A stretch of DNA of 64,000 bases. Source: Pyxicephalus adspersus. Its lineage: Eukaryota; Chordata; Amphibia; Anura; Pyxicephalidae. The stretch spans positions 65,795,080 to 65,859,079 of the forward strand of contig NC_092859.1 of NCBI RefSeq assembly GCF_032062135.1, read 5' to 3'. The position numbers and the translations under genes are program-made. Below are positions 21,320 through 33,500 of this stretch, piece by piece; the first letter of the stretch is position 1; every line of letters starts with the position of its first letter. The notes under the pieces were generated by a model that did not search any database, had not been told where the DNA came from, and saw nothing but the letters and a program-made list of their open reading frames with translations.

Positions 21320-24020
21320 CCCTCCTTGCTCCTATGGGCTTTGGGACAGGACCAAATCTTAACTTGGAAGGAAGTCATGTCTCCATGCAGAGCCTAGGGC
21401 TAGGGGTGCACTTACCCCCAACAATGGGATGCTGTTTCTCTCACACATGGTATTAAGGAATCACTATTCCTCCAAATAAGACAATTAAAAACACAAATTA
21501 TGTGGACAAATCCTGACAATGACACTGAGGGGACATAAGGTCTGGAGGGGACACTATTCTTCCTGCTGACATTAACTATGGTGCCTTTTCTCTTGGCCCT
21601 GATATCAATACCATGGAACTATTTTGTTTACTAATACCCCTAATGACCTTTTCACTGACACTAAGGATGCTGAATGTATTACTCCTACTATTCACAGTCT
21701 ATTTCTCATTAACTGAAGGACAGTGAACTATCCCTTTGTTTAGAAAGTTTGAGGAGTGCAATCACTACGTTCACTAAATAGGTTATGTTTCAGGATCTTC
21801 ATAAACTGATAAAAAACAGTAACTTAGTTAAGGAAATAGATTTGGTGTATTCCCATTTTTGTTGAGCAAACCCTTTCATTTACCATATAAACCTAAAAAC
21901 ATGTATTTTATCAATGTTAAGGTACATTTTTATTTCCACTAAAATTCCCTTCCTATAACTGAACTTTTAAGGCTTTATAAAAAGTATATTAAGGTAAAAA
22001 AAAACAAAAGTGGATAAAAATGAATTTTAATATACTTTTTGTTTTATAAAGTCATGTGTATTTTTCCACTTTTAATCTGAGATTTGAGGGCATATCATTC
22101 TGATAGATGTCCTAATTTTGTCTACAGCCTATATTAAAAACACTACTTTATTTCATTTGTGCCTGAAGACATTTCCCTATAGAATGAAACAAAGAAGCTT
22201 TGCAGTTAAAAGTATTCATTATTGAGATGTACAATGAAACATTTAAACGGAAAATCCTTTCACAACACAATATTAAGGTTTTTCAGAATTTAAGACATTT
22301 AGAATTTCAGAGTTTATAGATCTGATTTGATATTGAGTTATGAATTCTGTCTTTGTTATTCCTTGAAAAAGCTTTTGGTGAATATAAAACACACAAAGAA
22401 ATATAAAACCATTTTATTTTTTTAATTTTTTAGACTAACTGCTAAGATAAAGCTGTCTACAATATTGACCTAAAGTTTACACAAGCTAAGGGTCTTTTTT
22501 CTCTTGGTACCCCAGTATAACTACACATATTGTTTTATAGTCTTAACCTATGAAAGCAAACATTACTTGTTTGATTAGATTGTGATACCACAAAATGATT
22601 ATCTTGACTTTTTTGTTTTTTTAATACCAACACTGTACATGTACTAATGCTACGAGGAACAGTATAAATCAAAGTAATGGAAGAGTGGGAGGTTTCTGTT
22701 TAAATGCCTAGTGTCCTATTCTACCCCAAATTAACCTTTTCAATCAAATATACCTGAAAAAACACACAATTATTGAACTTAAGGCATAAGGCTGTATACA
22801 GTTTGGTTTTCATAGCTTAATAAATGTAAATAGAGGGGTGGGCCAATTAACTGAATTTCAATAATTTCTGCAGTTTTCAGTGCTGACATAACTTGCTTTA
22901 GTCTTGGGCTCAAGGAGGAACCAAGTGAGCCCTGTTACCAGTGGACAAGTCGGAGCAGCCACTTTTTCCACTTTTGCTGTATTAATCCCTTTTTGGTAGA
23001 AAGTAAGGGTACACATTTCTTCATCTCTTCTTTTTTCTTATTTGTCACACCTCAAATTTTTAAAGTGTGTGTTAAACATTAAAAATATTAACCAATATTT
23101 AAGTTTCAATATTGGCAATCTGCTATTGGAAAATTACTTTTGTCTCTTGAACATCAATTATCTAACTTTGATTGGCAAATACATCCTGGTAATATATTGT
23201 TTGCTGTACTGCACCAAGACCTTGGTTATGGATGGCACTGCCTATGCTTACTCCTGCCCATTTACTATTGTATGGAGAATTTAACAGAGATCATTTACCC
23301 CCACAAGATGTTTTTTACCAAAATTGGGTGAAAGATGGAATCTTGAAAGAAATGTAATACACCACATATACCCATAGGAAATTATGGTTGGACATTGTCT
23401 CTGATAGCCCTGCAATCTCTGCCATGGGCTTATGAAGGTTATAAATATGTAAGCCTTTTTAACACCCTTCGTGGGCATGTGTAGTAGCACTCCCAGTTTT
23501 GAAGAGCGAAGCATTTAATTGAACTGTGTATTGGTTGCATATCTAACAAGTGCCAGTGCTTGAACTGATTTTTCACATGATTTTCTGGGCTAGAGCAGGG
23601 CTTCCTCTAATGTCAGATAAGTATAGCGTATTCATTTACAAATAAGCCCAGCCTGCATGACAATTTATTCCCATACCTCTGAACTAAAGGCTGGGTACAC
23701 AGAAATAGGCAGGTCAAAGAGAGTGTGTGCTTTGGAGAAGGGTTTGCAGCATGGAGAAGTATTGAGCCCTGGACTGTAGAGAGATTAAGGAAAACTTTTA
23801 CATTTCTTTTTTTTATATTGTGGCACAGGACAGGAGTATTGCTCATGGTACCGGGATGCTTGCAGGGCACCAATTGAGGTGGTTGTGGGGAATTGCTCCA
23901 GGCAGCTGGGATCAGACACTTCACAATAAGAGGCAGCAATGCTTTAAATTAACTTAAAAGTCCAGGCTCCCACCTGCAGGCTTTATTGTGACAGCCTCTC
24001 CAGCTAGGAAACCTATGTCA
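21320..24020. other. no gene seen; AT-rich DNA
   Basis: No coding similarity, RNA gene or known repeat was recognised, apart from the imperfect inverted repeat near 21970-22055. Confidence 0.45.
21970..22055. repeat. imperfect inverted repeat
   Basis: CTTTATAAAAAGTATATTAA on the left pairs with the block TTAATATACTTTTTG plus TTTATAAAG on the right, the right arm having a 4-5 base insertion. It may be an old palindromic MITE. Confidence 0.5.
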
Positions 24021-24029
24021 TAATCTCTC

Positions 24030-24245
24030 CCCAGTCAGCCTGGAACACTCTGTCTTTCTCTCAGCCTGGAACACTCTGACTCTCTCTCAGCCTGGAATCC
24101 ACTCAGGCTGCCTTCTCAGCCTGGAACCCTTTCTGGCTCCCTTCTCAGCCTGGAACCCTCTCTGGCACCCTTCCCAGCCTGGAACCTTCTGGCAACCTTC
24201 TCAGCATGGAACCCTCTGGTTGCCTTCTCAGCCTGGAACCCTCGG
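24030..24245. repeat. ~27-bp minisatellite
   Basis: Eight to nine units with the core TCTCAGCCTGGAACCCTCTG. Unit sequence and length vary. It is not coding and has no CRISPR-like spacer structure. Confidence 0.85.
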
Positions 24246-24259
24246 ATCACACTCCAGCC

Positions 24260-25300
24260 TCTGACTGGTCACTCTCACTCTTTTGCACCTGAGTGCAGGT
24301 GAATATAACCCAAATCAGGGTTGGGTTGGGCCAAGGAACCCACACTTCACTTTCCTTGGCCAGCACCAGGGCCCTAAAGAACCAGGGTTCTTTTCTAAAA
24401 CCTATACAAACATATAAACACACTCTTTCCATGGAGCCTTTAACACTTTCCCTGCCATTTCAACACTGTTTCTAACCTTTATTGGGACATTCTGTCACAA
24501 TATATATATAAATATATATATTTAGAAGCTGTTTTAGAATTATGCTTCAATAGAAATTTTTAACTTATAAAAAACTGAAATATTAATGCACAAAGAAGAT
24601 TATCTGCTTTAAAACGATCTCAAATATCTTTGTATTGGCTTGGATATTCATGTTGAAAGTACTGTAATAATCAGTACCCATAAGTATATTAAATTCAGAA
24701 AACTACAGTTCACAAAAAATGTTAAAATCTATCATGAGAAAACCTTATATTTATTTATTTGTTTCTGCTCATTTTAATTTATATGCAAAGTGGCTACTTA
24801 AACAGTAGGATAACAAGCACATTATCGTTACCTGAACGCCGTACTTATACTAACATAATAGGAATCCATCTATTCAGTACCAAGTGGGGAATTAGTATTA
24901 GAGGTTTCAAAATTATCCATGCAAATCTGTAAACATTATGATTATTGCTCAGAAGGGACTGGAGGTTAATGCTTATAATCTTTTCATACACTGCTAGCAC
25001 ACTTATGGGCACTGTGAAAATTATTCATTTTTTAAGGTGGCTCTTGGAAGTCAAAGCTTTGATTAAACAGATGCAAGTGTGTTGATATAGGGACTTTTAT
25101 CATAATTCTTTTTATAATATTGAGGGATACAGTGCCAAATTTAGACATGTTGCTGCCTTAGGCAAACTTTTTTATCAATTAGTTTAGTAAAGGCTTTTGC
25201 AACAATGTGCTATTTGATTCATCAAAATATAATTTGCTTTGTATTTTGAACTATTTTAGATATACTCGGGCAAAAAAACAAAACAATACCAAATTCATGT
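24260..25300. other. no gene seen; AT-rich DNA
   Basis: No recognisable coding sequence or repeat family apart from short TA runs near 24500. Confidence 0.45.
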
Positions 25301-25311
25301 ATCCTAAACTA

Positions 25312-25932
25312 TAGAGGTCATATGAGTTCAGTACGCCTGCGGTCACAGCTGATTGGAGGCACGTGCCTCCAATCAGCTGTGACCGCAGGTTCCCTCGGTC
25401 CCTGGGCTGTACTTATCAATGATAAGAAAAGCCCAGGAACCGTAGGAACCTCATTTCAGGTTAGTTACTGTGAAAAAAGGTAAGTTATAAGTAAGTACAC
25501 ACAAATCACATACATTTATTAAAGAATATATTTCACATTAAAGTCTGGACTCAATATTTGCACTTATATTTTAACCTTTCGGGGAACCAATAAGGGGTAT
25601 TATGTACCCCTGTACTTATTCCCTAAATGTTGGACATCTGGGAGTCACCTTGTTAAAGGGAGCTTTCAGGTCCCAAATAAGTCAGTGAACTCATATGAGT
25701 CCCTGGGCTTTACTTATCAGTGCTGAACTTATGACCTCTCAATGGAGAATCTCTATTGAGAGGTCATATGAGTTCAGTACGCCTGAGTTACTGCCCCCTG
25801 CTTTTTTCCTCGTTCGTTCGGCGAGGACACAACCTCATGGCGAATCACAAGGCCGTTCTCGCTTACATGTTCGGTAACCGAAAAAGGCCCGATTCGCCAC
25901 AAGATCAAAATGAAAAATCTCGCTCATCCCTA
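25312..25932. mobile_element. hAT-like MITE, one end recognised
   Basis: The right end CTCGCTCATCCCTA (ending 25932) is the same terminal sequence as in the small MITE at 61835-62098. Both share the subterminal segments TTCTCGCTTACATGTTC and GAATCTCT. No matching left terminus was found; the left limit is set by the repeated segment GAGGTCATATGAGTTCAGTA (near 25314 and 25758). A hairpin is formed by GACCTCTCAAT and ATTGAGAGGTC near 25733-25765. Confidence 0.55.
25336..25389. repeat. 54-bp perfect palindrome
   Basis: A 27-base arm beginning CCTGCGGTCACAGCTG is followed without spacer by its exact reverse complement; the centre is CACGTG. Such a sequence can form a cruciform. Confidence 0.95.
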
Positions 25933-25939
25933 ATCAAAA

Positions 25940-26284
25940 ACCTACACCTATCTGGTATACCCATATTATATATTTGGCCTCTTGTGTGTAGTCTCTTTTT
26001 ATATTTTCATCCAGTACCTCTAAGATCCAGTTTTCCTTTTTTTTCCCTACCCTTTAAGCTGACAAACTTAAAGTTTATGTGTTTTGCTCCTGTACATAGA
26101 GGAGGAATTATGATGCTGTGTTTATTTTGTATATCTTGCTTTTTTACCATACAACTGTTCTCAATCTCCTGAAAAAGCAAAAGGTGAAATGCACTGAGAA
26201 ATTAGCTTGCATTAAAAAGAGTATTCCTCACAGTATTACAACATATTACAAGATAAAAACATTTATTTTAAGAGAGCTAATTTC
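25940..26284. other. no gene seen; possible degenerate hammerhead-like core
   Basis: AT-rich. Around 26166-26196 the order CTGA, a short hairpin-like segment, GTGAAATGCAC resembles a decayed hammerhead, but core base G8 and the cleavage triplet are not preserved. Confidence 0.3.
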
Positions 26285-26379
26285 CCAAAGGATGTCACTA
26301 GGTTGGTAACTGGGGATAAAGACAAGGCAGATTAAGTCCAAATTCATAATAGCAATGTCACTGCCTTAAATGAGTCACA

Positions 26380-27887
26380 ATGGCTCAGAATTGATATGAC
26401 TGCACCAGGACCTGATGAATTTTATCCACGTGTCCTCAAAGAGCTGAGCTAGGTTTTTTCAAAGCCATTATTTCTAATTTTTAGAGACTCTTTAGTCACT
26501 GGCAAGGTACAAATGGATTGGCATGGTTCCTATCTTCAAAAAGGGAGCAAAGTCATTACCAGGTAACTACAGACCCGTTAGTTTAACATCCATAGCTGGA
26601 AAGGTCTTAGAGAGTTTGATAAAGAGCCACATAGAGGAGTTTCTGATAGAAAATAATATTATAAGTGATAGTCAGCATGGCTTCAAGAAAGACAGAAGTT
26701 GTCAAACAAATTTACTCTCTTTTTATGAGGAAGTAAGTAAACAGGNNNNNNNNNNNNNNNNNNNNNNNNNNNNNNNNNNNNNNNNNNNNNNNNNNNNNNN
26801 NNNNNNNNNNNNNNNNNNNNNNNNNNNNNNNNNNNNNNNNNNNNNNNNNNNNNNNNNNNNNNNNNNNNNNNNNNNNNNNNNNNNNNNNNNNNNNNNNNNN
26901 NNNNNNNNNNNNNNNNNNNNNNNNNNNNNNNNNNNNNNNNNNNNNNNNNNNNNNNNNNNNNNNNNNNNNNNNNNNNNNNNNNNNNNNNNNNNNNNNNNNN
27001 NNNNNNNNNNNNNNNNNNNNNNNNNNNNNNNNNNNNNNNNNNNNNNNNNNNNNNNNNNNNNNNNNNNNNNNNNNNNNNNNNNNNNNNNNNNNNNNNNNNN
27101 NNNNNNNNNNNNNNNNNNNNNNNNNNNNNNNNNNNNNNNNNNNNNNNNNNNNNNNNNNNNNNNNNNNNNNNNNNNNNNNNNNNNNNNNNNNNNNNNNNNN
27201 NNNNNNNNNNNNNNNNNNNNNNNNNNNNNNNNNNNNNNNNNNNNNNNNNNNNNNNNNNNNNNNNNNNNNNNNNNNNNNNNNNNNNNNNNNNNNNNNNNNN
27301 NNNNNNNNNNNNNNNNNNNNNNNNNNNNNNNNNNNNNNNNNNNNNNNNNNNNNNNNNNNNNNNNNNNNNNNNNNNNNNNNNNNNATAGACTGCAGAGATG
27401 GAGACATAATCCTGCCCCTGTACAAAGCATTGGTCAGACCACATCTGGAATATGCAGTCCAGTTTTGGTCACCAGTTGACAAAAAGGACATTGTGGAATT
27501 GTGGAGAGAGTGCAGAGAAGGGCAACTAAATAATAAAAGGAATGGAGGAGCTCAGCTATGAGGAGAGCTCTGCTGAAATGAATCTATTCTCCCTTGAGAA
27601 GAGACATTTAAGGGGGGATATGATCACCGTATAAATATATAAACGATCCATATAGAGAACTATCTTTCCCATTATTCACTTTGAGATCATTACAAAGAAC
27701 AAGAGGGCACTCTTTGCCTCTGGAGGAAAAGAAGTTTATGCTCTGGATAAGGAAGGGATTCTTCAATGTATGGTCTGTTAAAATGTGGAATTGGCTCCCT
27801 CAGGATGTAGTTTCAGCAACTACTATAGATTGCTTTAAGAAAATGCTGGATGTTTTTCTAGAAGCACAGAATATAACTGGGTATTAA
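26380..27887 (+). pseudogene. CR1-A reverse transcriptase remnant
   Basis: Before the gap: ...APGPDEFYPRVLKEL, then VPIFKKGAKSLPGNYRPVSL and QHGFKKDRSCQTNLLSFYEE. After the gap: [20 protein letters not shown] and [19 protein letters not shown], followed by frame breaks and a C-terminal part with VWNWLPQDVVSA and FLEAQNITGY ending at 27887. The palm motif with YADD, if present, lies in the gap. Stops before 26520 and frameshifts after 27490 show it is inactive. Confidence 0.85.
26746..27384. other. assembly gap (639 N)
   Basis: A run of N inside CR1-A. Any continuous reading across it is meaningless. Confidence 1.
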
Positions 27888-28249
27888 GGCTTTAAAGTAA
27901 AAATAACAGTAACTGTTGGTCCAGGGAACATCCGAATGCCTCATGGAATCGGGAAGGATTTTTTTTCCCCTGTTGAAGCAAGTTGTACCAGGGTTTTTTT
28001 TTGCCTTCCTCTTGACCAACTATGTCTTATAGGGTTTTATATTTGGGATATGTTTATTTCCTAGTGGTTGAACTTGATGGACTTATGTCTTTTTTCAACC
28101 TATCCTACTATGTAACAATGTAACTATATATATTAGGCTGTAACAGTGTATGGATTAGTATTTTTATGTATCCCTATTTGTGTGTTTTTTTCTCATTTAC
28201 ATGAAGTAGAACTAAAGTCTTATGATAAAAAAACAAACATTGACCCATT

Positions 28250-28314
28250 AGGTCTGATGTATTAAAGCTTACCAAGACTGGAAAAGATACACTTTCATCA
28301 GTGAACCTGGGTGA
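28250..28314. repeat. fragment of a palindromic MITE
   Basis: The stretch with TGATGTATTAAAGCTTACC and CAGTGAACCTGGGTGATCC matches the left ends of the repeats at 41164-41259 and 62744-62962. It stops where L1-D begins, so L1-D probably inserted into it. Confidence 0.6.
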
Positions 28315-28422
28315 TCCAGCAAACCTGGAATCAACCCCCACCCCTGCATCACAGCTTCAGTCCGTTCAGCCCTCCATACGGGCTTACATCACGGATCCTT
28401 CCCCGGCTTGTTCTCCGGCTCC

Positions 28423-28434
28423 CAAGATGGCGCC
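28423..28434 (+). promoter_or_regulatory. YY1-like motif CAAGATGGCGCC in L1-D
   Basis: Identical 12-mer to 3097-3108 in L1-B. Here it contains the probable ORF1 start codon. Confidence 0.35.
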
Positions 28435-29735
28435 GACCCCATCCCCGCGCACATGGCAGAAGGGAGAATGTGACCGGGCTCCTGCTCAGATGGCTGAAGA
28501 GCTGCAGACAGATGCCCGCCCTCCTGAGGATAGTGGCTCGGCGTCCTCCTCCTCTCCTGATCCAGGGTCACCTGTATTAGATCCGGTGAGTCCTGCGGGC
28601 TACACTGAGGGACATTACACCCCCGCAGCTCCCTCTCATGAGATGGTCACTTCCTTAGCAGACCTCCTGGGTTCACCCACAGGGGATAGAGAGCCTGCAG
28701 CTAACCGACAAGGGGCTTCTTCACCCGTGCAGGGCACAGCCAGGGTTGGATCCAGGGGGACTTTAGTGCCAGACTCCCCCTTTAGTGCCAGGTACTCCAA
28801 GTACCCCCCTTCTGAGCACATCCCCAGCTATTCAAGGGGATCCTGTGGTGGGAGATGGCGCTTCTGGATTAATGGTCTTACCGGGTCCATACCCACGGAA
28901 TAACAGAGGGCATCCCCCACTGGAGAATTGCCACAATCCCCCTTGGCAACAGTATTTGCAAATCTTACCTACTAAGGACGATTTCCAGAAATTAGTCGCA
29001 GAAGTCCAGGCAACATGTTGTACTGAAATAAGGGCCCTACGCGCTGATCTACATTCTCTAGCTGACAGAGTAGATGACCTGGATGAAAGTGTACATCAGG
29101 CCAAAGAGGATATTACAGTGCTTTCACAAAAAGCGGGAGAGAGTGATCAGAAAATAAGGGAGCTTCAACGTTTGCTAGAGGACTTGGATAATAAATCCCA
29201 ACGGAATAATATCAGAGTGCGGGGCCTCCCTGAGGCAACACGAGATTCTGATCTTAAACCAGTACTGCAAGAATTTTTTACCCGGGTGCTTGGGCGCCCA
29301 GCCCTCCGGGAAGTTCATATCTCCAGGGCCTTCCATACCTCCAGGCAACCTGGGACTGCGAACAGGCCAAGAGATATCATTTGTGAACTAGTGGATGCAG
29401 GCCTGAAAGATGAAATTATGGCCACTGCCAGGAATATGTGCAATCTTGAACTTGATGGGGCACCACTTCAACTCTATCAAGACCTGTCATGGCATACTTT
29501 ACAACAACGCCGCTTGCTTCAGCCCTTGTTAACTGTACTTAGAGATCATCATATATCATATAGATGGGGATTCCCATTTAGTCTCTCGGCTCGCCATGAG
29601 GGGAAAACTGCCACGCTACCGTCTCCGGAGGACTTGACATACTTCTGTAGAGAGCTGGGAATAAATCGCCCCAAACTTCCAGGATGGGAGCGAGAAGAAC
29701 CCTTGCGACCCCGCTCCCCCCATGGCAGACGGTGA
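28427..29735 (+). pseudogene. L1-D ORF1 protein with one frameshift
   Basis: The start is the ATG inside CAAGATGGCGCC (MAPTPSPRTWQKGE). A Pro/Ser-rich N-terminal part runs in one frame to about 28790-28900, where an indel shifts to the frame open to 29735. The second frame holds a coiled coil (about 28970-29200, EIRALRADLHSLADRV and QKIRELQRLLEDLDNK), the RRM-like domain from SQRNNIRVRGLPEA to RPRDIICELV, and a complete C-terminal domain with ISYRWGFPFSL. This is the best preserved ORF1 in the window. The start could instead be internal, giving a 316-residue protein from 28785. Confidence 0.82.
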
Positions 29736-30527
29736 CCTCTAGAAAAAAATCCAGGGGTATCTGCCGGGACTCCACTTCTCCAACTGATCGATCCCCCAAC
29801 CCACACCATTGAGACAGCGGATGGTTGAGTTGCAAAGTGCCTTTATTGAACTGTAGCTCATGGATCCCCTGATAAAGCTGCTTTAATTGTTCTATCTTAT
29901 GGTTTTATACATGTTGCATAAATGTTTTGTAGCTAAACTGCTCAAGTGTTTGCTCCAACATAGACTCAAGGTTGCTAAGTGTTATACTGCTGTTGCCCTG
30001 ATTGTGTTGCCGTACTGCCTTAATCTTATTGCATATGCGGTCTAATGTGATTCTGCCCAGGTTTGTGGCTGCCCGGGGAGACCATGGACTGCTCCTAATT
30101 ATTATTGGGGTTGCTCCGGGTTCCTCCTAGTGGCATGACCCTGACTGTGGTCGGCGTTGGCCGGCACCATGATGTCATCTGTGTGGTTTATTGGTTCATA
30201 CCCTCTGGCCCTCTGGGTCCATGGTCCCTCTTGGAGGCATTGTTCATCTGCCAGGCAAATTTGTTCCCTGTTCCCACTTTGTCGGTTCCTCCTTGTTTGC
30301 CATTTGGCGAGTATTAACCCTTTGGTTTACTTTTTTCTTTTTGTTCCTTGCTTTACATGTTTTTGCTATAGGAGTTTATTTTGATTCCTTGTCCCCCCTC
30401 CCCTATTTTGAATGTGACGCGTTGTGGGGCTGTGACTGGTTCTGGTTGGTTTTTTGCATGCTTACCCGAGGATACCTCATTCCATGGGCGGCTCTGGCTG
30501 CAGCACTCTGGTCCCCTAATACACCTC

Positions 30528-33500
30528 ATGACTACTAGGATACTATCTTTTAACGTACGGGGGTTGAACTCGAACACAAAGTGGAAACTGGCTCTGAGAG
30601 AGTTTAAATCTAAAGTCTATCTCCAGATGTTATTTTCCTGCAGGAGACTCACTTTGACAATTCGGGCTCATTTAATTTTGCCTCTAGATTTTACCCCCAG
30701 TCGTATCTAGCTAACTCACCATGTAGGAAAAGGGCAGGTGTAGCTGTCCTTTTGAAAGACTCCCTCAAGTTTACGCTGTCCCGCTCCATTATGGATGTGG
30801 ATGGGAGATATATCATCCTGAATGGCACGTTGCAGGGAGTGCCAACTACCCTATGCAATATATACACACCGAATATTGGTCAGACTCAATTTCTCAGCAA
30901 GGTACTGTCCGATCTTAAAGATTTTGCCCATACTTATTTACTAGTTGGGGGAGATTTTAATTTGATAGTCTTTCCCACTCAAGATAAGCACTCATTGTAC
31001 CGCTCCCAGCCCTCGTGTCCCGCAAGTGTCCCAACAATACCGGGTCTTTAGGCAACTAATTAGGAAACATCAGCTCTATCATAACTGGCAGATTCATCAC
31101 CCTTCGGAGAGACAGTTCTCCTTTTATTCACCCCCGCACAGAACTCACACCCGTATTGACTATCTCTTTACTAACCTTCCTCTCCTGAGGAATAGTATCT
31201 CCGCGGAGATACACTGTATCACTTGGTCTGATCACGCTCGTATCACACTAGATATGACTGTCTCCCCGAGAGCAGTGAGAATTTGTCACTGGAGGCTGAA
31301 TGACTACCTTCTTAAACACCCGAACACCAAGTCCACCCTAATTACGACTTTGCAAACATATTTTAGCGAAAATGAAGGGGCTGTTGCTCATACCTCCACA
31401 CTTTGGGAAGCGCATAAAACGGAGTTTAGAGGGCAATGTATAGCCCTGAGCACCCGACTTAAGCGAGACTCTAACTTACAACGTTCAGTCACTGCTCAGG
31501 CCTTGAAATCAGTGGAGGCAAAATACACAGCGAAGCCCTCTTTGGGTCTCTTGCGGGAATTAACCACTCTCAGGTCTAAACTACGGGCCCTGGAACTGAG
31601 GAAGGTTAGCTGGATGACGCAGAGAACCCGTCAACAGTACTATTATAAAGGTGATAAGGCGGATACTCTGCTGGCCCGGAAATTATGGGATATGCAACTA
31701 CAGTCCACTCCTGGGGCAATTAGGGATGAGAGAGGGATGGTGCCGGAACTCACATCGTATCTTTTGAGTCTATTTATTGATTTTCTGAAGGGCAAACCGA
31801 TCCCCCCATCTATGCTGGCCTCACACATCACAGTGATACCAAAGCTGGGCAAAGACCCATTGGATTCCTCGAAATATAGACCAATAGCCCTTTTAAACTC
31901 TGACTTAAAAATTTTCACAAAGATTCTGGCTTCCTGGTTGTCTAAGTTCCTTCCATCTCTCATCTATGGGGATCAGACGGGCTTCATCCCATATAGACAG
32001 GCAAGTGATAATACTAGGAGGGTAATTAACATTATTGACATTGTTAATAAACAAAAAGCCCCGACCTTAGTACTCAGTCTGGATGCGGAGAAGGCATTTG
32101 ATTGCCTCAGCTGGCCCTTTATGTTTTCCACTCTGAACAAAATGGGCTTTACTGGCCCCTTTGTTAAGGCAATTGAGTCTTTGTATACGACTCCTTCAGC
32201 CTCAGTCAAATTGCCCCATGCTTCCTCTGCGATGTTTCCTATTAAGAATGGGACAAGACAGGGGTGCCCATTGTCGCCCCTGCTCTTTGCCTTATGCATT
32301 GCGCCCTTGGCGGCCTGTATCCGATCCAATCCGGACATACACGGAGTGCCCGTGAAAGGGAAGACATTTAAGCTCCCTCTATATGCTGATGATATTCTTC
32401 TGACTCTATCCCAACCGGTCACTTCCCTCCCTAATTTGTGGAAAGAGCTACAAACCTATGGGGAAATTTCGGGATTTAAAAATAATTCTTCCTAAACAGA
32501 GGCTTTACCCCTCCATATGTCCTCGTCTGAGCTGCAGACCCTGCAAGATTCCTTCTCCTTTATTTGGCAGGAACGCTCCCTTTGCTACCTGGGGACCCAA
32601 ATTACTTTCACCTACTCCCAATTGTACTCCCACAACTTCCCACCACTGTTTCGAGAGGTGAACAGCAACAGGATAGCCTCGATCAAGATGATGCTTCTAC
32701 CCAAGCTGCTATATCTATTTGAGACATTGCCAGTGAGAGTACCATCCCAAGCATTGAAGAGAGTCCAATCTAATTTTATGCGTTTCATCTGGGCCTATAA
32801 AAGGCATAGAGTGACCAAAAGTATTGTTTGCACGCCCAGAGATGGAGGAGGTTTGGGGGCCCCCGATATTCACAAATATTATCTAGCTGCCCATTTGCGC
32901 CACCTCATAATTTGGACCTCCCCCTACCCTTCTAGCATCTCTGCGGAATTAGAAGAGGAATGGATAGCCCCTATACACCCCCATGTCATGCTGTGGAGTT
33001 CCTCCTTACTGTTAGCAGAATCTGATTTAACGGCACCCATGGTTTTCACAAGGAATGTGTGGAGGGCTTGCAAGCATAAATATGATCTAGCATTGCAAGC
33101 CTCGAGGCTAACCTCCATAATCCCTACTCCACAAATACCAGATAGTCTATCTGGGTCAATGTCTGCTCCCTGGAGGGTCAGAGGTTTATTCCAAATCAGA
33201 CATATTATACACCCAATTGAGAAAAGGCTGCTCTCTTTTGCTGAATTGGGCGACAAGGTGGAACTGCCCCGTACTTCTTTCTATGCCTATTTGCAAATAA
33301 GGCATTACATTCTGTCACTCCAACCCACAACCACCTTCCCAGCCATAACTTTATTTGAGAGACTATGTATGGAGGGCCCCTTTTCTAAGAGTGCTGTTTC
33401 CTCCTTGTACCGCCTCCTGCACGCTTCAACTCAGGGAACTTAACATAAGTTTATTACATGCTTAAATGGGAGGAAGTTCTGGGTCGGTCTTTAACCCCAG

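Larger units (their letters stand above)
26285..28125 (+). mobile_element. CR1-A: CR1-type LINE, 5'-truncated, with assembly gap
   Basis: Plus-strand element matching CR1-B (53400-56550) along its length. It contains reverse transcriptase remnants and the typical 3' end, ending near TTTTTTCAACCTATCCTACT followed by ATGTAAC-type repeats. A 639-base gap removes the middle. It is truncated at the 5' end within the coding region. Confidence 0.85.

Noticed and set aside
24030..24245. Possible CRISPR array
   Set aside because: Units are variable and adjacent without unique spacers, in a eukaryotic transposon-rich context; a minisatellite explains it.
26166..26200. Second hammerhead-like motif
   Set aside because: CTGA and GAAA blocks are present at a suitable distance, but core G8 and the cleavage triplet are missing and no stem I closes it.
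26523..27491. Long open frames on both strands around 26.5-27.5 kb
   Set aside because: They are continuous only because the assembly gap is read as unknown residues. Only the two flanking CR1 pieces on the plus strand are supported.
30105..30577. Hydrophobic open frames between L1-D ORF1 and ORF2
   Set aside because: They lie in the spacer between the two L1 ORFs, overlap each other in several frames and have no family similarity.
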